NCBI RefSeq assembly: GCF_000620145.1
Contig: NZ_JHVM01000003.1
Location: 434,001-498,000 of the forward strand
Source of the DNA: Deefgea rivuli DSM 18356
GTDB lineage: Bacteria > Pseudomonadota > Gammaproteobacteria > Burkholderiales > Chitinibacteraceae
Length of the DNA stretch: 64,000 nt
Direction: 5' to 3'
Under the pieces are notes generated by a model. It saw only the letters and a program-made list of their open reading frames with translations. It was not told the origin of the DNA and ran no database searches. Every line of letters begins with the position of its first letter. Position 1 is the stretch's first letter. Shown piece after piece: positions 51,629 through 60,412 of the stretch. The translations under genes and the position numbers were made by a program.

Positions 51629-52507
51629 ATGCCCCGCATCGCTTACTTTATTTTGGCGCACGCCCACCCCGAACAATTAACGCGACTTGTCACTCAACTG
51701 AACTGCCCGAGCGTACATTTTTATATTCATATCGACGCCAACACGCCCGATGCTGTGTTTACCGCGATACAAGCTCAAGTTCAAACCAGTCGCAACAACA
51801 TCACTTTCATTGAGCGCCAGCCCTGCCGCTGGGGCGGATTTTCATTGGTTGATGCCAGCCTACGCCTCATTCAACGAGCAATGCAAGATGGGTTCGATTT
51901 TGGGGTATTACTCTCTGGACAAGACTACCCAATACATAGCAATGAATACATCAATAATTTTTTATCTAGTACAGATAGCCTCGGCTTTATCGACATCAAA
52001 TCGGCGAGCGATTTTGATGTCGCTTACCGCTACCGCGCTTGGCATTTTGAAGTGCTCAATGGCAAAACCAGCGGGAAGATTCTACAAAAAATCCAACGCT
52101 TTACCCGATTGATCGGCCTGCAACGCCAGTTGCCCGCTCCACTCCAGCAAATCCATGCTGGCTCTCAATGGTGGATACTCAGCCAAACCGCCTGCCAAGC
52201 TGTATTGGATCTCTGCGAGCAAGAACCCCAACTGATTGATTTTTTTAAGCATACCCTCGTGCCCGATGAAATGTTTTTTCAGACGCTTTTAATGCACACC
52301 GCATTAGCGCCACAACTCACGAACAACGCAATGCGTTATCTCGAATGGGAAGAAGGCGCTTGGTCGCCACGCACATTCAAACCCGAAGAAATTAGCCAAC
52401 TAGCAGAAAAACCCGATTTATTTGCACGAAAGTTCGCTCCCGACTTGGCGAGCAGTCAAGCGTTAGCTTTGTTGCATAGCGAACAAAAAACCAAAAACAA
52501 ACTTTAA
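51629..52507 (+). CDS. Core-2/I-branching-type glycosyltransferase (GT14-like)
   Basis: The 292-residue protein starts RIAYFILAHAHPEQLTRLV and has FYIHIDANT, RWGGFSLVDASLRLI, LLSGQDYPI and HAGSQWWILS. This is the signature set of the Branch family (PF02485-type, beta-1,6-N-acetylglucosaminyl/xylosyl transferases). Bacterial members modify surface glycans; the acceptor is unknown. No membrane span is visible. The next gene, a GlmS-like protein, is 57 bp downstream on the same strand, suggesting amino-sugar-linked glycan synthesis. Confidence 0.85.
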   Translation: MPRIAYFILAHAHPEQLTRLVTQLNCPSVHFYIHIDANTPDAVFTAIQAQVQTSRNNITFIERQPCRWGGFSLVDASLRLIQRAMQDGFDFGVLLSGQDYPIHSNEYINNFLSSTDSLGFIDIKSASDFDVAYRYRAWHFEVLNGKTSGKILQKIQRFTRLIGLQRQLPAPLQQIHAGSQWWILSQTACQAVLDLCEQEPQLIDFFKHTLVPDEMFFQTLLMHTALAPQLTNNAMRYLEWEEGAWSPRTFKPEEISQLAEKPDLFARKFAPDLASSQALALLHSEQKTKNKL

Positions 52508-52564
52508 GCGAATAACAGAGCAGTCTACGATAAGGTATCGCTTACAAAACTTTGCAGAATAACC

Positions 52565-54310
52565 ATGGATACCTTGCTCGGCGGCATTTCACTTCACAAT
52601 ATCGGCCCGCAACTCATGCGCGCCCTCAAGCTCAGCCCGAGCCCCAACGCCCATCTCGCAATGAGCTACGCCAGTGAAGCGCGTAGTTTGCTATGGCAAG
52701 GAAAAATAATCCCCGATACCGCCAGCATTCCCGAATGCCAGCAAGCTATTTTACGCAGCAGTGATTACGGTGCTTTAGCAGCTGCTCCCCACCTATATCA
52801 AGACCATCTGTGCATAGCGATTTGCGGTACGATCGAAAATTTAGAGCACGTTAATGCACTCTTAAATGACAGTGAATCGAGCAATAAGCGGCAAGAACAC
52901 CTGATCGCAAGCTTGATTGATCGGCACTGGCAACAGCACCATGATTTATTGCGTGCACTACATAGCACGAGCAAAATACTGCAAGGCTATTACACACTCA
53001 CCGCCTACTCCAGCAAAGATCCAGAGCATATTTACTGCACCACATCGGGCCCCGCCTTTTTTGTGGCTCATGGCAATGACAGCAGTGTTTTTGCGTCCGA
53101 CCCGATTTTTTTGCGTGAGCGCGCAGCCCTCATTACCCAATTGCATGATGGTGATGTAGCACAACTCTCTGCAGCAAAAATCAAACTCATCGACTCGAAC
53201 GGCACAGTCATACATCGCGACCCAGCACCAGCACACACAGCGGGGCAATTACCACACTTTATGCTGCGTGAAATTCATGCACAGGCACGTAACTGCGCCG
53301 AATTCATTCATCACGCAGAAGAAAATCGGCTAGAAAACTGGCTCAGCACGCCTGAATTATTTGCCAATATTGATAGTGCACTACTGATTGCCAGTGGCTC
53401 CAGCCATCACGCGGCGCAAACTGCACGATTTTGGCTAGAAAGCCTGGCGGGAATTCCTACCCAAGTTGAATTGGCCAGTGAATTTCGCTATCAAGAGCGC
53501 ACGCTCAGCCCCAGCACACTGATTGTCGTGATTTCTCAATCTGGCGAAACTGCCGACACCGTTGCAGCGCTTGCGCATGCACAACAATTAGGCTGCCAAA
53601 TTACGCTAGCGATTAGTAATCAGGGCAACAGCACCTTGATGCGCCAAGCTGCGCTGCAATTGCAATTACATGCCGGTGAAGAATTGGGCGCCACATCGAC
53701 CAAAACCTTCAGCGCCCAATTGCTAGGCTTATTCTTGCTTGCCCAAACATTAGCCAAAGCCCGCCACAAAAAGCTTCCTGCCCAGCTCAGCAATGAGCTA
53801 CGCGCCTTGCCTGCAGCGATTGCGGCCGTTCTCGCCCTTGCCCCCAAACTGGGCGAGTGGGCTAAATACCTAAGCAAAAAACCACATTTATTGTTTACCG
53901 CACGCCATATGTACTACCCGATTGCACAGGAAGGCGCACTAAAATTTAAAGAAGTCACTTATCTGCACGCAGAAGCCTACCCCAGCGGCGAACTCAAGCA
54001 TGGGCCACTGGCGTTGATTGATAATAACTTCCCTGTTATCGCTTGCTTGCCGTGGGATATTCTGGCTGAAAAGCTGCTCGCCAACCTGCATGAGGTACGC
54101 AGCAAACATGGTGAAATCTTCGCCCTTAGCGACGTCGCACTCCCGCCGATTGCTGGATTTAACACCATTCGTATGCCACCCAAACTTCCCCACCTCAACC
54201 CAATTTTATATGGCGTCGCATTGCAAATACTGGCTTATTACACCGCCACATCACGCGGAAATAGCGTCGATACACCACGCAACATCAGCAAAACTGTCTC
54301 AACGGAGTAA
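52565..54310 (+). CDS. GlmS-like double-SIS protein with degenerate glutaminase domain
   Basis: The 581-residue protein aligns with glucosamine-6-phosphate synthase over its C-terminal isomerase half. SIS1 has IASGSSHHAA (276-285) and VVISQSGETADTV (321-333). SIS2 has QEGALKFKEV (455-464) and GELKHGPLALID (475-486), ending VDTPRNISKTVSTE. The N-terminal half has lost the glutaminase: it begins MDTLLGGIS rather than MCGIVG, so the nucleophilic Cys is absent, and HTRWATHG and HNG are also gone. It may act as an ammonia-using synthase, a deaminase or a regulator. A canonical glmS presumably exists elsewhere. Confidence 0.8.
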   Translation: MDTLLGGISLHNIGPQLMRALKLSPSPNAHLAMSYASEARSLLWQGKIIPDTASIPECQQAILRSSDYGALAAAPHLYQDHLCIAICGTIENLEHVNALLNDSESSNKRQEHLIASLIDRHWQQHHDLLRALHSTSKILQGYYTLTAYSSKDPEHIYCTTSGPAFFVAHGNDSSVFASDPIFLRERAALITQLHDGDVAQLSAAKIKLIDSNGTVIHRDPAPAHTAGQLPHFMLREIHAQARNCAEFIHHAEENRLENWLSTPELFANIDSALLIASGSSHHAAQTARFWLESLAGIPTQVELASEFRYQERTLSPSTLIVVISQSGETADTVAALAHAQQLGCQITLAISNQGNSTLMRQAALQLQLHAGEELGATSTKTFSAQLLGLFLLAQTLAKARHKKLPAQLSNELRALPAAIAAVLALAPKLGEWAKYLSKKPHLLFTARHMYYPIAQEGALKFKEVTYLHAEAYPSGELKHGPLALIDNNFPVIACLPWDILAEKLLANLHEVRSKHGEIFALSDVALPPIAGFNTIRMPPKLPHLNPILYGVALQILAYYTATSRGNSVDTPRNISKTVSTE

Positions 54311-54321
54311 ATTTTATCGAT

Positions 54322-54354
54322 AAAAAAGGCCACATCATCGATGCGGCCTTTTTC
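54322..54354. terminator. Bidirectional intrinsic terminator
   Basis: AAAAAAGGCC and GGCCTTTTTC arms between the convergent GlmS-like and cytochrome genes. Confidence 0.85.
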
Positions 54355-54373
54355 TATGCACACTTAAACTTAA

Positions 54374-55120
54374 TTATTTTGATGCGTTAATGATATATAA
54401 AGCAGCAGCTTTAAATTCTTCATCCGACCCACTAAATCCACCTTTAGGCGGCATTGCATTCAAACCTTTAATCGCAATCGCCACGGCATTATCAACGCCA
54501 TCTTTCAAGCGCGGAGCCCAAGCTGCTTTATCACCAAACTTAGGTGCGCCAGCAAGACCCGCATCATGACAGGCCATACACACACTCGCGTAAATCTCTT
54601 TACCTCTAACCGCAGGATCAATCGCAGCACCCACTGCGCCAGCCACTTTTGGCTCTTCAAATTTCGCGCCACCAGCATTTGCCATAAAGGCCACGCCGCG
54701 TTTCACTTCATCATCAGTCAAATCAGCAGCGCCGCCCTTAGCTGGCATCGCATTAAAGCCACTAATTGCATGCTTAACGAGGGTATCAAAACCTTGGCCA
54801 ATACGTGGAGCCCAAGCGCCAGCATCTGCAAACTTAGGTGCCCCCGCCAAACCCGCGTCATGACAGGACATACAGACGGACTCATAAACAGCCTTACCGC
54901 TTTTTGATCCTGGTGGACCACCATCAACCACTTTAATTACGGCAACAGGCTGCAAGCGCGCAGTAACAGCCTCTTTAGTCATCGTTGAACTGGTGACGTC
55001 CGTCGCCATACCAGAAGTGAATAGTTTAATAACCAAGTATGCAAACAAAGGCACACCAATTAATGCCGTCACAATAATGCCGACAACGCTTTTAAACGCC
55101 GATGCGCTGGAACTGCCCAT
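54374..55120 (-). CDS. Membrane-anchored dihaem cytochrome c (c5-like)
   Basis: From ATG 55120, with ribosome site AAGGGATG, the product has 248 residues: an uncleaved N-terminal membrane helix at about 10-33 and two tandem cytochrome c domains. Each has CxxCH (CMSCHDAGLAGAPKF and CMACHDAGLAGAPKF) and a distal Met in NAMPAKGG or NAMPPKGG. The two domains are near duplicates. It would carry electrons at the periplasmic face, for example between the bc1 complex and a terminal oxidase. The longer frame to 55219 has no signal-like start. Confidence 0.92.
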   Translation of the reverse strand: MGSSSASAFKSVVGIIVTALIGVPLFAYLVIKLFTSGMATDVTSSTMTKEAVTARLQPVAVIKVVDGGPPGSKSGKAVYESVCMSCHDAGLAGAPKFADAGAWAPRIGQGFDTLVKHAISGFNAMPAKGGAADLTDDEVKRGVAFMANAGGAKFEEPKVAGAVGAAIDPAVRGKEIYASVCMACHDAGLAGAPKFGDKAAWAPRLKDGVDNAVAIAIKGLNAMPPKGGFSGSDEEFKAAALYIINASK

Positions 55121-55281
55121 GCTGTCATCCCTTTTTAAATAATGTAATTTGTGTTTGCGAATCGTTATATCGCTCTTATCGTCGGCAATTATACCGACAA
55201 CACAGAAACAACAAAACACTATTCACAAACCAACTAGACGAAAGCATCATAAGCCGTTATCATCGCACCCCTACTCGTAAT

Positions 55282-55358
55282 GCGCCCGTAGCTCAGTTGG
55301 ATAGAGTATCAGTTTCCGAAACTGAGGGTCACAGGTTCGATTCCTGTCGGGCGCACCA
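55282..55358 (+). tRNA. tRNA-Arg (anticodon CCG)
   Basis: A complete 77-nt cloverleaf. Acceptor arms GCGCCCG and CGGGCGC pair, the D-arm is GTAGCTCAGTTGGATAGAG, the anticodon loop TTCCGAA gives CCG (codon CGG), the T-loop is GGTTCGATTCC, and the encoded ACCA end is present. It marks the left boundary of the accessory region; tRNA-Arg genes are common integration sites. Confidence 0.95.
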
Positions 55359-56445
55359 ATAAAATCAACAGCTTAGCTCAAAGATGATTTCAAACTCATC
55401 GAGCTAAGTCTGTATATAGTGCCAGCTATAGTACCACTTTCATAAAATACTTCAGCATTGCCCCCACCTAAAATAAACATTTCTAAGTGCAATATAGCCA
55501 AAACAATAGAGACGTCGCGCTTGCTCAACAACCACAAAACAACAAATACACACCTCAAATGACAAACTTGTTCACAATCGCCAACGTAAAACAAGAAGCA
55601 AAGTCAGAAAAATACAACAGATAAAATTGAAATAAAGCAGAGGCAACTCTGTTTGAACTAGAAACCTTGGTCAAGTTGCTTTCAGCTTCCGAGCTAGCCT
55701 CAGAAACATTTAATTGAGCATGGGTTAACGCCAACATAAAGTTACGGCTAGTCTTATGAGTATTAGATGAATATCAAAAACACTCCCCCTCAAGATGACA
55801 GTTTGTCGGACGCCCCATAATCAGCTTGTGCGCTAGTTTTCATTCGACAGAGCAGCCAGGAGTCGCTTGGCTTCGCATCCATGCTAACACCCCATCACAC
55901 TGCCAGCGGAATGCCGGACAAAGATAAGACTGCCCCAGCGTTCGTTTACGCCATTGATGAGTTCATTAGAACCAGTGCGCAGGGCTGGTAGATATTTGCC
56001 TGAAATAGCGAAATCACGCTCCCTTGATGTGTACCGCGAACCGGAGCGTCTCCCCCCCCCCCCCATAACGCCACCTGTTTTGACGAGCTGATTCTGGTTG
56101 TTACCCGCTTTAAATACGTGGCTGACGTCAATAATGGTGACGTTATTCTACAACAATGCACAGTATTAACCCGAAAGCCTAGTACTTAAAGGCTTTGGCG
56201 ACGATACGTACTGAATTTATATCAAAAAATCCACATCTAACGATGAATAACCAATAGAGATGACCCACATATCTATGCAAAAAATAAATAAATATTTTTT
56301 TTATTTAAAGTAAAAATAGAAGTTAAGTAAAAAATAAACAAATGCTAGAAACAGAAAATAATAATTTTTAAATTGCGAGCCCTTGAATTTCAATGAAAAT
56401 TAAATTATGTTTGTAATAGTTAACAAACAACGGGAGAAATACAAC
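55359..56445. other. 1.1-kb gene-poor region downstream of tRNA-Arg
   Basis: No confident gene. A bulged hairpin (CTTAGCTC at 55372 with GAGCTAAG at 55401) follows the tRNA. Bases 55740-56200 look like a remnant. On the minus strand an open frame runs from about 56147 to the stop at 55884 (~87 codons, through VFKAGNNQNQLVKTGGVM and ERWGSLIFVRHSAGSVMG) and contains a 13-base C run (56052-56064) read as Gly codons. Bases 56200-56445 are very AT-rich and should carry the promoter of the mobilization genes. Confidence 0.4.
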
Positions 56446-56682
56446 ATGAGTAGAATCATTAGATTCGCGGAAGCCGCTAAGATTTTTGGGGTATCAAATT
56501 CGACACTTTACCGCCTGCAGAAAGCGCATGATTTCCCACCACTTATAAAAGTGACTCCGAATGGGCGCGCATCAGGTTTCTTTGAGGATCAGATTGAAGA
56601 ATACCTTGCAAAGATAAAAATTGACAAGAATAAAACTACAAATACATCACAGACAGATCCTTTATGCGGAGAATCAAAATGA
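56446..56682 (+). CDS. AlpA-family helix-turn-helix regulator
   Basis: The 78-residue protein from ATG 56446 (GGGAG 9 bp upstream) is an AlpA/MerR-like winged HTH: RFAEAAKIFGVSNSTLYRLQKAHDFPP followed by the wing and FFEDQIEEYLAKIK. AlpA proteins control excision or transfer genes on prophages and integrative elements. Its stop overlaps the next start, so it heads a three-gene mobilization operon. The DNA is AT-rich relative to the core. Confidence 0.82.
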   Translation: MSRIIRFAEAAKIFGVSNSTLYRLQKAHDFPPLIKVTPNGRASGFFEDQIEEYLAKIKIDKNKTTNTSQTDPLCGESK

Positions 56683-56912
56683 GCAAGAAGATCACATTTC
56701 GGCTTCAAAAAGAAATGCACACCACTTTAATAATGCTGGCAAAAAAAAGAAAGGTACCAATATCTGGCTTGGTTCGCGAAATAATCAGTGATTCAGAAAA
56801 CATCATCTGCTACCTGCAAGAACAGGCAGAAATCTTCGAAAATGAAATACAACAATTAAGAGGCATAATTGAAGAAAAGAACAAAGAGATTCAACAACTT
56901 AAATTAGGGTAA
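56679..56912 (+). CDS. Small RHH/coiled-coil protein, probable relaxase accessory (MobC-like)
   Basis: The 77-residue product from ATG 56679 (ATGA overlap) has an N-terminal ribbon-helix-helix-like segment, KKITFRLQKEMHTTLIMLAKKRKVPISGLVREII in two overlapping motifs. Its C-terminal half is a coiled coil with QQLRGIIEEKNKEIQQLKL. Position directly before a relaxase gene, by 4 bp, suggests an oriT-binding accessory protein. The assignment rests on architecture and context only. Confidence 0.6.
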   Translation: MSKKITFRLQKEMHTTLIMLAKKRKVPISGLVREIISDSENIICYLQEQAEIFENEIQQLRGIIEEKNKEIQQLKLG

Positions 56913-56916
56913 AAAA

Positions 56917-58932
56917 ATGAATATCACAATTATTCATGTCCCTAAGCTACGCTTAAAATCCCCACGTGACCTTATTCATTACTTGGCCAAAAATGCTGAC
57001 CTAAGTTTACCCCATGGCATTTGCAAATTACGATTCCTAAACGGGGTAACTAGCAATATACAGTACGAGATCGATGAGTTTTGTCGAGAAATTAAAAGGA
57101 CCAGAGCTAATTCAAGGCCGCTACTTCATATCGCAATTAGCTTTAGCCCTTGCGAATATGCCAGCAAACTTGAAATTGAAATGGTGATTATGAAAATTCT
57201 AACGAAGCTTGAAATTCATAAGCACCGTGTGGTTTATTGCCCCCATTTGGATACGGCAAACTTGCACCTGCATCTTGCAATATCTCGAGTTGATCCAGAT
57301 TCAGGAAAAGTGGTAAGGATTAACAATGGCTTCACCAAGAAAGGATTTCGACGGATTATGGATCAAATTTCAGCTGATTTTGGCTGGACATCTGAAGCCA
57401 AAAGCAGAACCGCACTACAGATGCTTGAAATTCAATACGATAAAAAATCAGCACAAATCGTCAAAAGTCCTAAATTTCTAAACGAAATTCTTAGATTAGC
57501 TTTGGGAAAAGCAAAATGTTGGCAAGACTTTCATTTACATCTCCTTAGAATTGGCCCTAGAGTTTCATTTTGCTCTCAGAACAGGTTGCTCTATTACTTT
57601 AATAGTGTTTACTTCTACGAGAAAGAATTACCAAAAACATTTCATCTTAATAATTTAATTAAGAAATTTGGCCCATACGAGGAACTAAATTATGAATTCG
57701 AAACCAGAAAATTCCAGCCACACGCTTCACATTTTGGGATCAGAAAAGACATCAGTTTGTCATCACGATTGCAAGAACGCCCACATTTTCTCGACCGAAG
57801 ATCTGCGTCCAATCGTATTTTGCCTAATCCTGCAAAGTATCATCGACTTCAAAATTCCCCTATGCGATGGGAACACGACAGTGAATCTGACCGATCTGAC
57901 CGATCTGACCAATCAGAAACAATCCGAAGCGATCGAAAAATAGCTGAGCAAATTTACAGGAATCTAAAAAATAACAAAGATATTTCACTCCTGTATCGAC
58001 TTGGCAGCAATCCAGATCTACTTAAATTTGATTCTGAAGATTTAACCATCGGCAAAATTGAGAATTTTTTACGGAAATCAAGACTTGTCAATAGATCGAT
58101 TGAATTTCATCTTCAATTTAACAGCTCGAAATGGCTTTGTTTTCGCCTAAACGACCATGCTTTCGCAGTGCTAGAGAAGCTACCTTTGCTGCTAATTAGT
58201 GGCCGTATCAATAAGGAAGTATATGTAGCAATAAATATTGTACCGATTTTAGAGAATTTCATTGGCAGCTCAACGCTAGCAGCAATAGCCCTATTGGAAA
58301 TAATTCTTGAAGCAATTAGCGTTGACCGATTTGCTCGCCAAGAAGTTGGATTCTTAATTTATTCAAAAAATCGAAAACAATTGACCAGCAAAAAACATGG
58401 ATCCAAGGAAATTAGCTGTGATTTTTTACAAAAAATATCCAGTAAAATTAAAGAAAACATCAGCAACAATAAAGGGTTAGATCGGCATGACATAAAAAGC
58501 TTTTTACTTAATGCTAGAAGGCACTTTATAAGTCCAAAGGTACATTTCACCAGAGAACTTTATTTGTTCTTTTTTATTGGTGTAAAAAAGTTTGGCGACC
58601 TGTTATGCAGAAAGTCTTTAACTGACGCATTTGCTGACATTGCGGAAAACCATGGCTATTCCCGTGATGAAGTGCAGGATATGGTTTTGAATTTTGATTG
58701 TTGCATTGCAAACCGGCCAAAAATAACAAATAGCAGTGGAAAGGTAAAACCAAAATATGAAGACAAACCCGAATTAGCAGAAAAGTACGCGGTCTCCATG
58801 CTGTCTTGTGACCTTGCATGCTTAATGGAGCAGCATCATTACTGGATACCACATTTAATCGGCGCTCGAACAGCGACAGACTTATGTTCAATACCGACTG
58901 AATTGGCTCCTTCATCATTACCAACTATCTAA
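56917..58932 (+). CDS. MOBP-like relaxase/mobilization nuclease
   Basis: The 671-residue protein has a relaxase-type N-terminal ~160 residues: LIHYLAKN (possible catalytic Tyr22), HIAISFSPCE (71-80), and the three-His metal motif PHLDTANLHLHLAISRVDP at 109-127 (His110, His117, His119) followed by SGKVVRINNGFTKKGFRR. Such enzymes nick oriT and lead DNA into a conjugation channel. The remaining ~500 residues match nothing I know and lack clear helicase or primase motifs. A 9-bp tandem repeat (57885-57911) encodes SDRSDRSD. No type IV secretion gene is present, so transfer would need a helper. Confidence 0.75.
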   Translation: MNITIIHVPKLRLKSPRDLIHYLAKNADLSLPHGICKLRFLNGVTSNIQYEIDEFCREIKRTRANSRPLLHIAISFSPCEYASKLEIEMVIMKILTKLEIHKHRVVYCPHLDTANLHLHLAISRVDPDSGKVVRINNGFTKKGFRRIMDQISADFGWTSEAKSRTALQMLEIQYDKKSAQIVKSPKFLNEILRLALGKAKCWQDFHLHLLRIGPRVSFCSQNRLLYYFNSVYFYEKELPKTFHLNNLIKKFGPYEELNYEFETRKFQPHASHFGIRKDISLSSRLQERPHFLDRRSASNRILPNPAKYHRLQNSPMRWEHDSESDRSDRSDQSETIRSDRKIAEQIYRNLKNNKDISLLYRLGSNPDLLKFDSEDLTIGKIENFLRKSRLVNRSIEFHLQFNSSKWLCFRLNDHAFAVLEKLPLLLISGRINKEVYVAINIVPILENFIGSSTLAAIALLEIILEAISVDRFARQEVGFLIYSKNRKQLTSKKHGSKEISCDFLQKISSKIKENISNNKGLDRHDIKSFLLNARRHFISPKVHFTRELYLFFFIGVKKFGDLLCRKSLTDAFADIAENHGYSRDEVQDMVLNFDCCIANRPKITNSSGKVKPKYEDKPELAEKYAVSMLSCDLACLMEQHHYWIPHLIGARTATDLCSIPTELAPSSLPTI

Positions 58933-59036
58933 GTTACACTCGGCCCTACTTAGCGTTAAAATTTTTCCACTGAACTGTCAAGTCGATTGTTTTTCACCAA
59001 AATACTCAAGTTTGTCATCTGAATCACACAGGGTTT

Positions 59037-59184
59037 CACGGAGACGCCAATTCTTGAGAGAATGGCGCCATGAAGAAATCTAATCAGTTTTCACTTGAAG
59101 TCCGCGAATGCACTATTCGCATGTGAGCACCGTGCCGAAGACCCATCGAGTGCGCAATACTCGTTTGAATTGCTAGCAAAATAG
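59037..59184 (+). pseudogene. Remnant of an IS3-family transposase orfA
   Basis: ATG 59070 opens MKKSNQFSLEVRECTIRM and hits a stop at 59124. A frameshift lets EHRAEDPSSAQ continue to 59184. This matches the start of IS3-group orfA (MKK-x-x-x-FSPEVRERAVRMV...EHRAEYPS). An IS-like hairpin, GACGCCAATTCT with AGAATGGCGCC, lies just before the ATG. The rest of the transposase is gone. Bases 58933-59036 hold nothing I recognise. Confidence 0.55.
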
Positions 59185-59204
59185 GCTGCGCGCCCGAAAC
59201 GCGC

Positions 59205-60098
59205 TTACAGTGGTGGTTGCTGTAAATCGTACGCTACTGCACATTCGCGTAAAGTTTGATCGTGCAGATCAAGTACTGGTCTAATGGAACCCAACTCGTC
59301 TCTTTGATAACCTCCTGCGAGATTCCATGCCACCGGCAGCTGAAAGCGCCGACAGTATTCAAATACAATACGATCTCGTCTTTGCATTTGCTCACTCGTT
59401 AAAAAGCCGCCTAGTGGATCATTGATGTGTGGGTCTGCTCCAGCCTGATACAGCAGTAGAGTGCAGTCGGCAAAGCTGTTCATTACCTTGGGCAAATCGG
59501 CTAGAAAGCCTTCGGCAAACTCAGGCATAGTACTCCATCGTGCCCCCATGCTGATGTGCTCAATCCAGCCCTCAAGCTGAAGGCGATCAATGATGGCCTG
59601 ACTACCATCACCATAATGCACATCGCAGTCCAGAATACCTACTTTATAAACCAAACCAGCCTGCTTGAGTGCGATGGCGGTTACTAACAAACCATTAAAC
59701 GTGCAATAGCCAAATGCTTCGCCATAGCCTGCATGATGGAATCCAGATACTGGAGCAATAGCAACTTGCTGGTTTTTCAGAGCATCATGGGCCGCCGCCA
59801 GCATTGCGCCAACCGTATAGCGACAGCTTTCCGCAAGTACGGGATCTTTTGCCCGAAAACCATTCGCCCGCGTGCCTGCAAAAATACCGTCCACATAGTC
59901 TGGATCATGCGCTAGTTTCAATAATTCAATACTGGCAGGCTCGATAACATGGACGGAAATTGAAATATCCAAGGCTTGCCAAGAAGCTAAAACTTCCCTC
60001 GGCTTCGCTGCGCTAGGTGAAAAACTGCCCACATTGCCAATCATATTTTCCGAATAAAACACGGGTATGGCAGTCATTGGAGGCAAAGGAAGCATCAT
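59205..60098 (-). CDS. HDAC-family deacetylase, accessory copy
   Basis: The 297-residue protein keeps the deacetylase core: active-site His pair in VSGFHHAGYGEAFGYCTFN, zinc Asp and His in ILDCDVHYGDGSQ, zinc Asp in QAGADPHINDPLGGF, and Tyr in LAGGYQRD. It is clearly diverged from the 9.6-kb paralogue. It could act on acetyl-lysine, acetylpolyamines or another N-acyl substrate. It is third in a leftward operon behind an Arc-like repressor and a 77-residue protein, beside a remnant IS. A metabolic deacetylase in such a regulated accessory cluster is unusual. Confidence 0.85.
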   Translation of the reverse strand: MMLPLPPMTAIPVFYSENMIGNVGSFSPSAAKPREVLASWQALDISISVHVIEPASIELLKLAHDPDYVDGIFAGTRANGFRAKDPVLAESCRYTVGAMLAAAHDALKNQQVAIAPVSGFHHAGYGEAFGYCTFNGLLVTAIALKQAGLVYKVGILDCDVHYGDGSQAIIDRLQLEGWIEHISMGARWSTMPEFAEGFLADLPKVMNSFADCTLLLYQAGADPHINDPLGGFLTSEQMQRRDRIVFEYCRRFQLPVAWNLAGGYQRDELGSIRPVLDLHDQTLRECAVAYDLQQPPL

Positions 60099-60127
60099 GA
60101 TAAGCCTCCGTTCGCAAGTTGATGACC

Positions 60128-60361
60128 TTAGTGGCTACCTTCCACATTCGTTTTGAGTAAAAGCCTCTGGGTTTGCAGAACCTGTTCTAACAACAAGGCA
60201 AAATGATCTTTGGCACGCCCATTCAGTTCAGCGACAAGCGCCTCGTGATCAGCCTTTAACTTGCTCACGTCTAGGCTGTGTAGGTACTCCGGCACGCTCA
60301 TGCCCGTGGGCCGCATCACATGATCTTCTGGGGTATGACGCTCTACGCACCGGAGCTTCAT
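60128..60361 (-). CDS. Hypothetical protein, 77 residues
   Basis: I do not recognise this protein. It is short and mostly helical, with a heptad-like C-terminal half (VSKLKADHEALVAEL and LLLEQVLQTQRLLLK). No good ribosome site precedes ATG 60361; ATG 60316 or 60301 may be the true start (then ~57-62 residues, beginning MRPTGMSVPEYL or MSVPEYL). It sits 51 bp after the Arc-like gene and 29 bp before the deacetylase gene, so co-transcription is likely. Confidence 0.5.
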   Translation of the reverse strand: MKLRCVERHTPEDHVMRPTGMSVPEYLHSLDVSKLKADHEALVAELNGRAKDHFALLLEQVLQTQRLLLKTNVEGSH

Positions 60362-60412
60362 AACACAATTGGCGTGTCATTTCCCACTCTAAGCAAGGAA
60401 ACGGCCTGTCAC

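Noticed and set aside
57692-57943. 83-codon frame inside the relaxase gene
   Set aside because: Out-of-frame within a continuous relaxase reading frame; no domain recognised.
58574-58924. 116-codon minus-strand frame at the relaxase 3' end
   Set aside because: Antisense to the relaxase gene and without a promoter or ribosome site I can identify.
55359-59204. Search for an attR copy of the tRNA-Arg 3' end
   Set aside because: No second copy of the T-arm/acceptor sequence was found by eye in the window, so no attachment-site pair is called.
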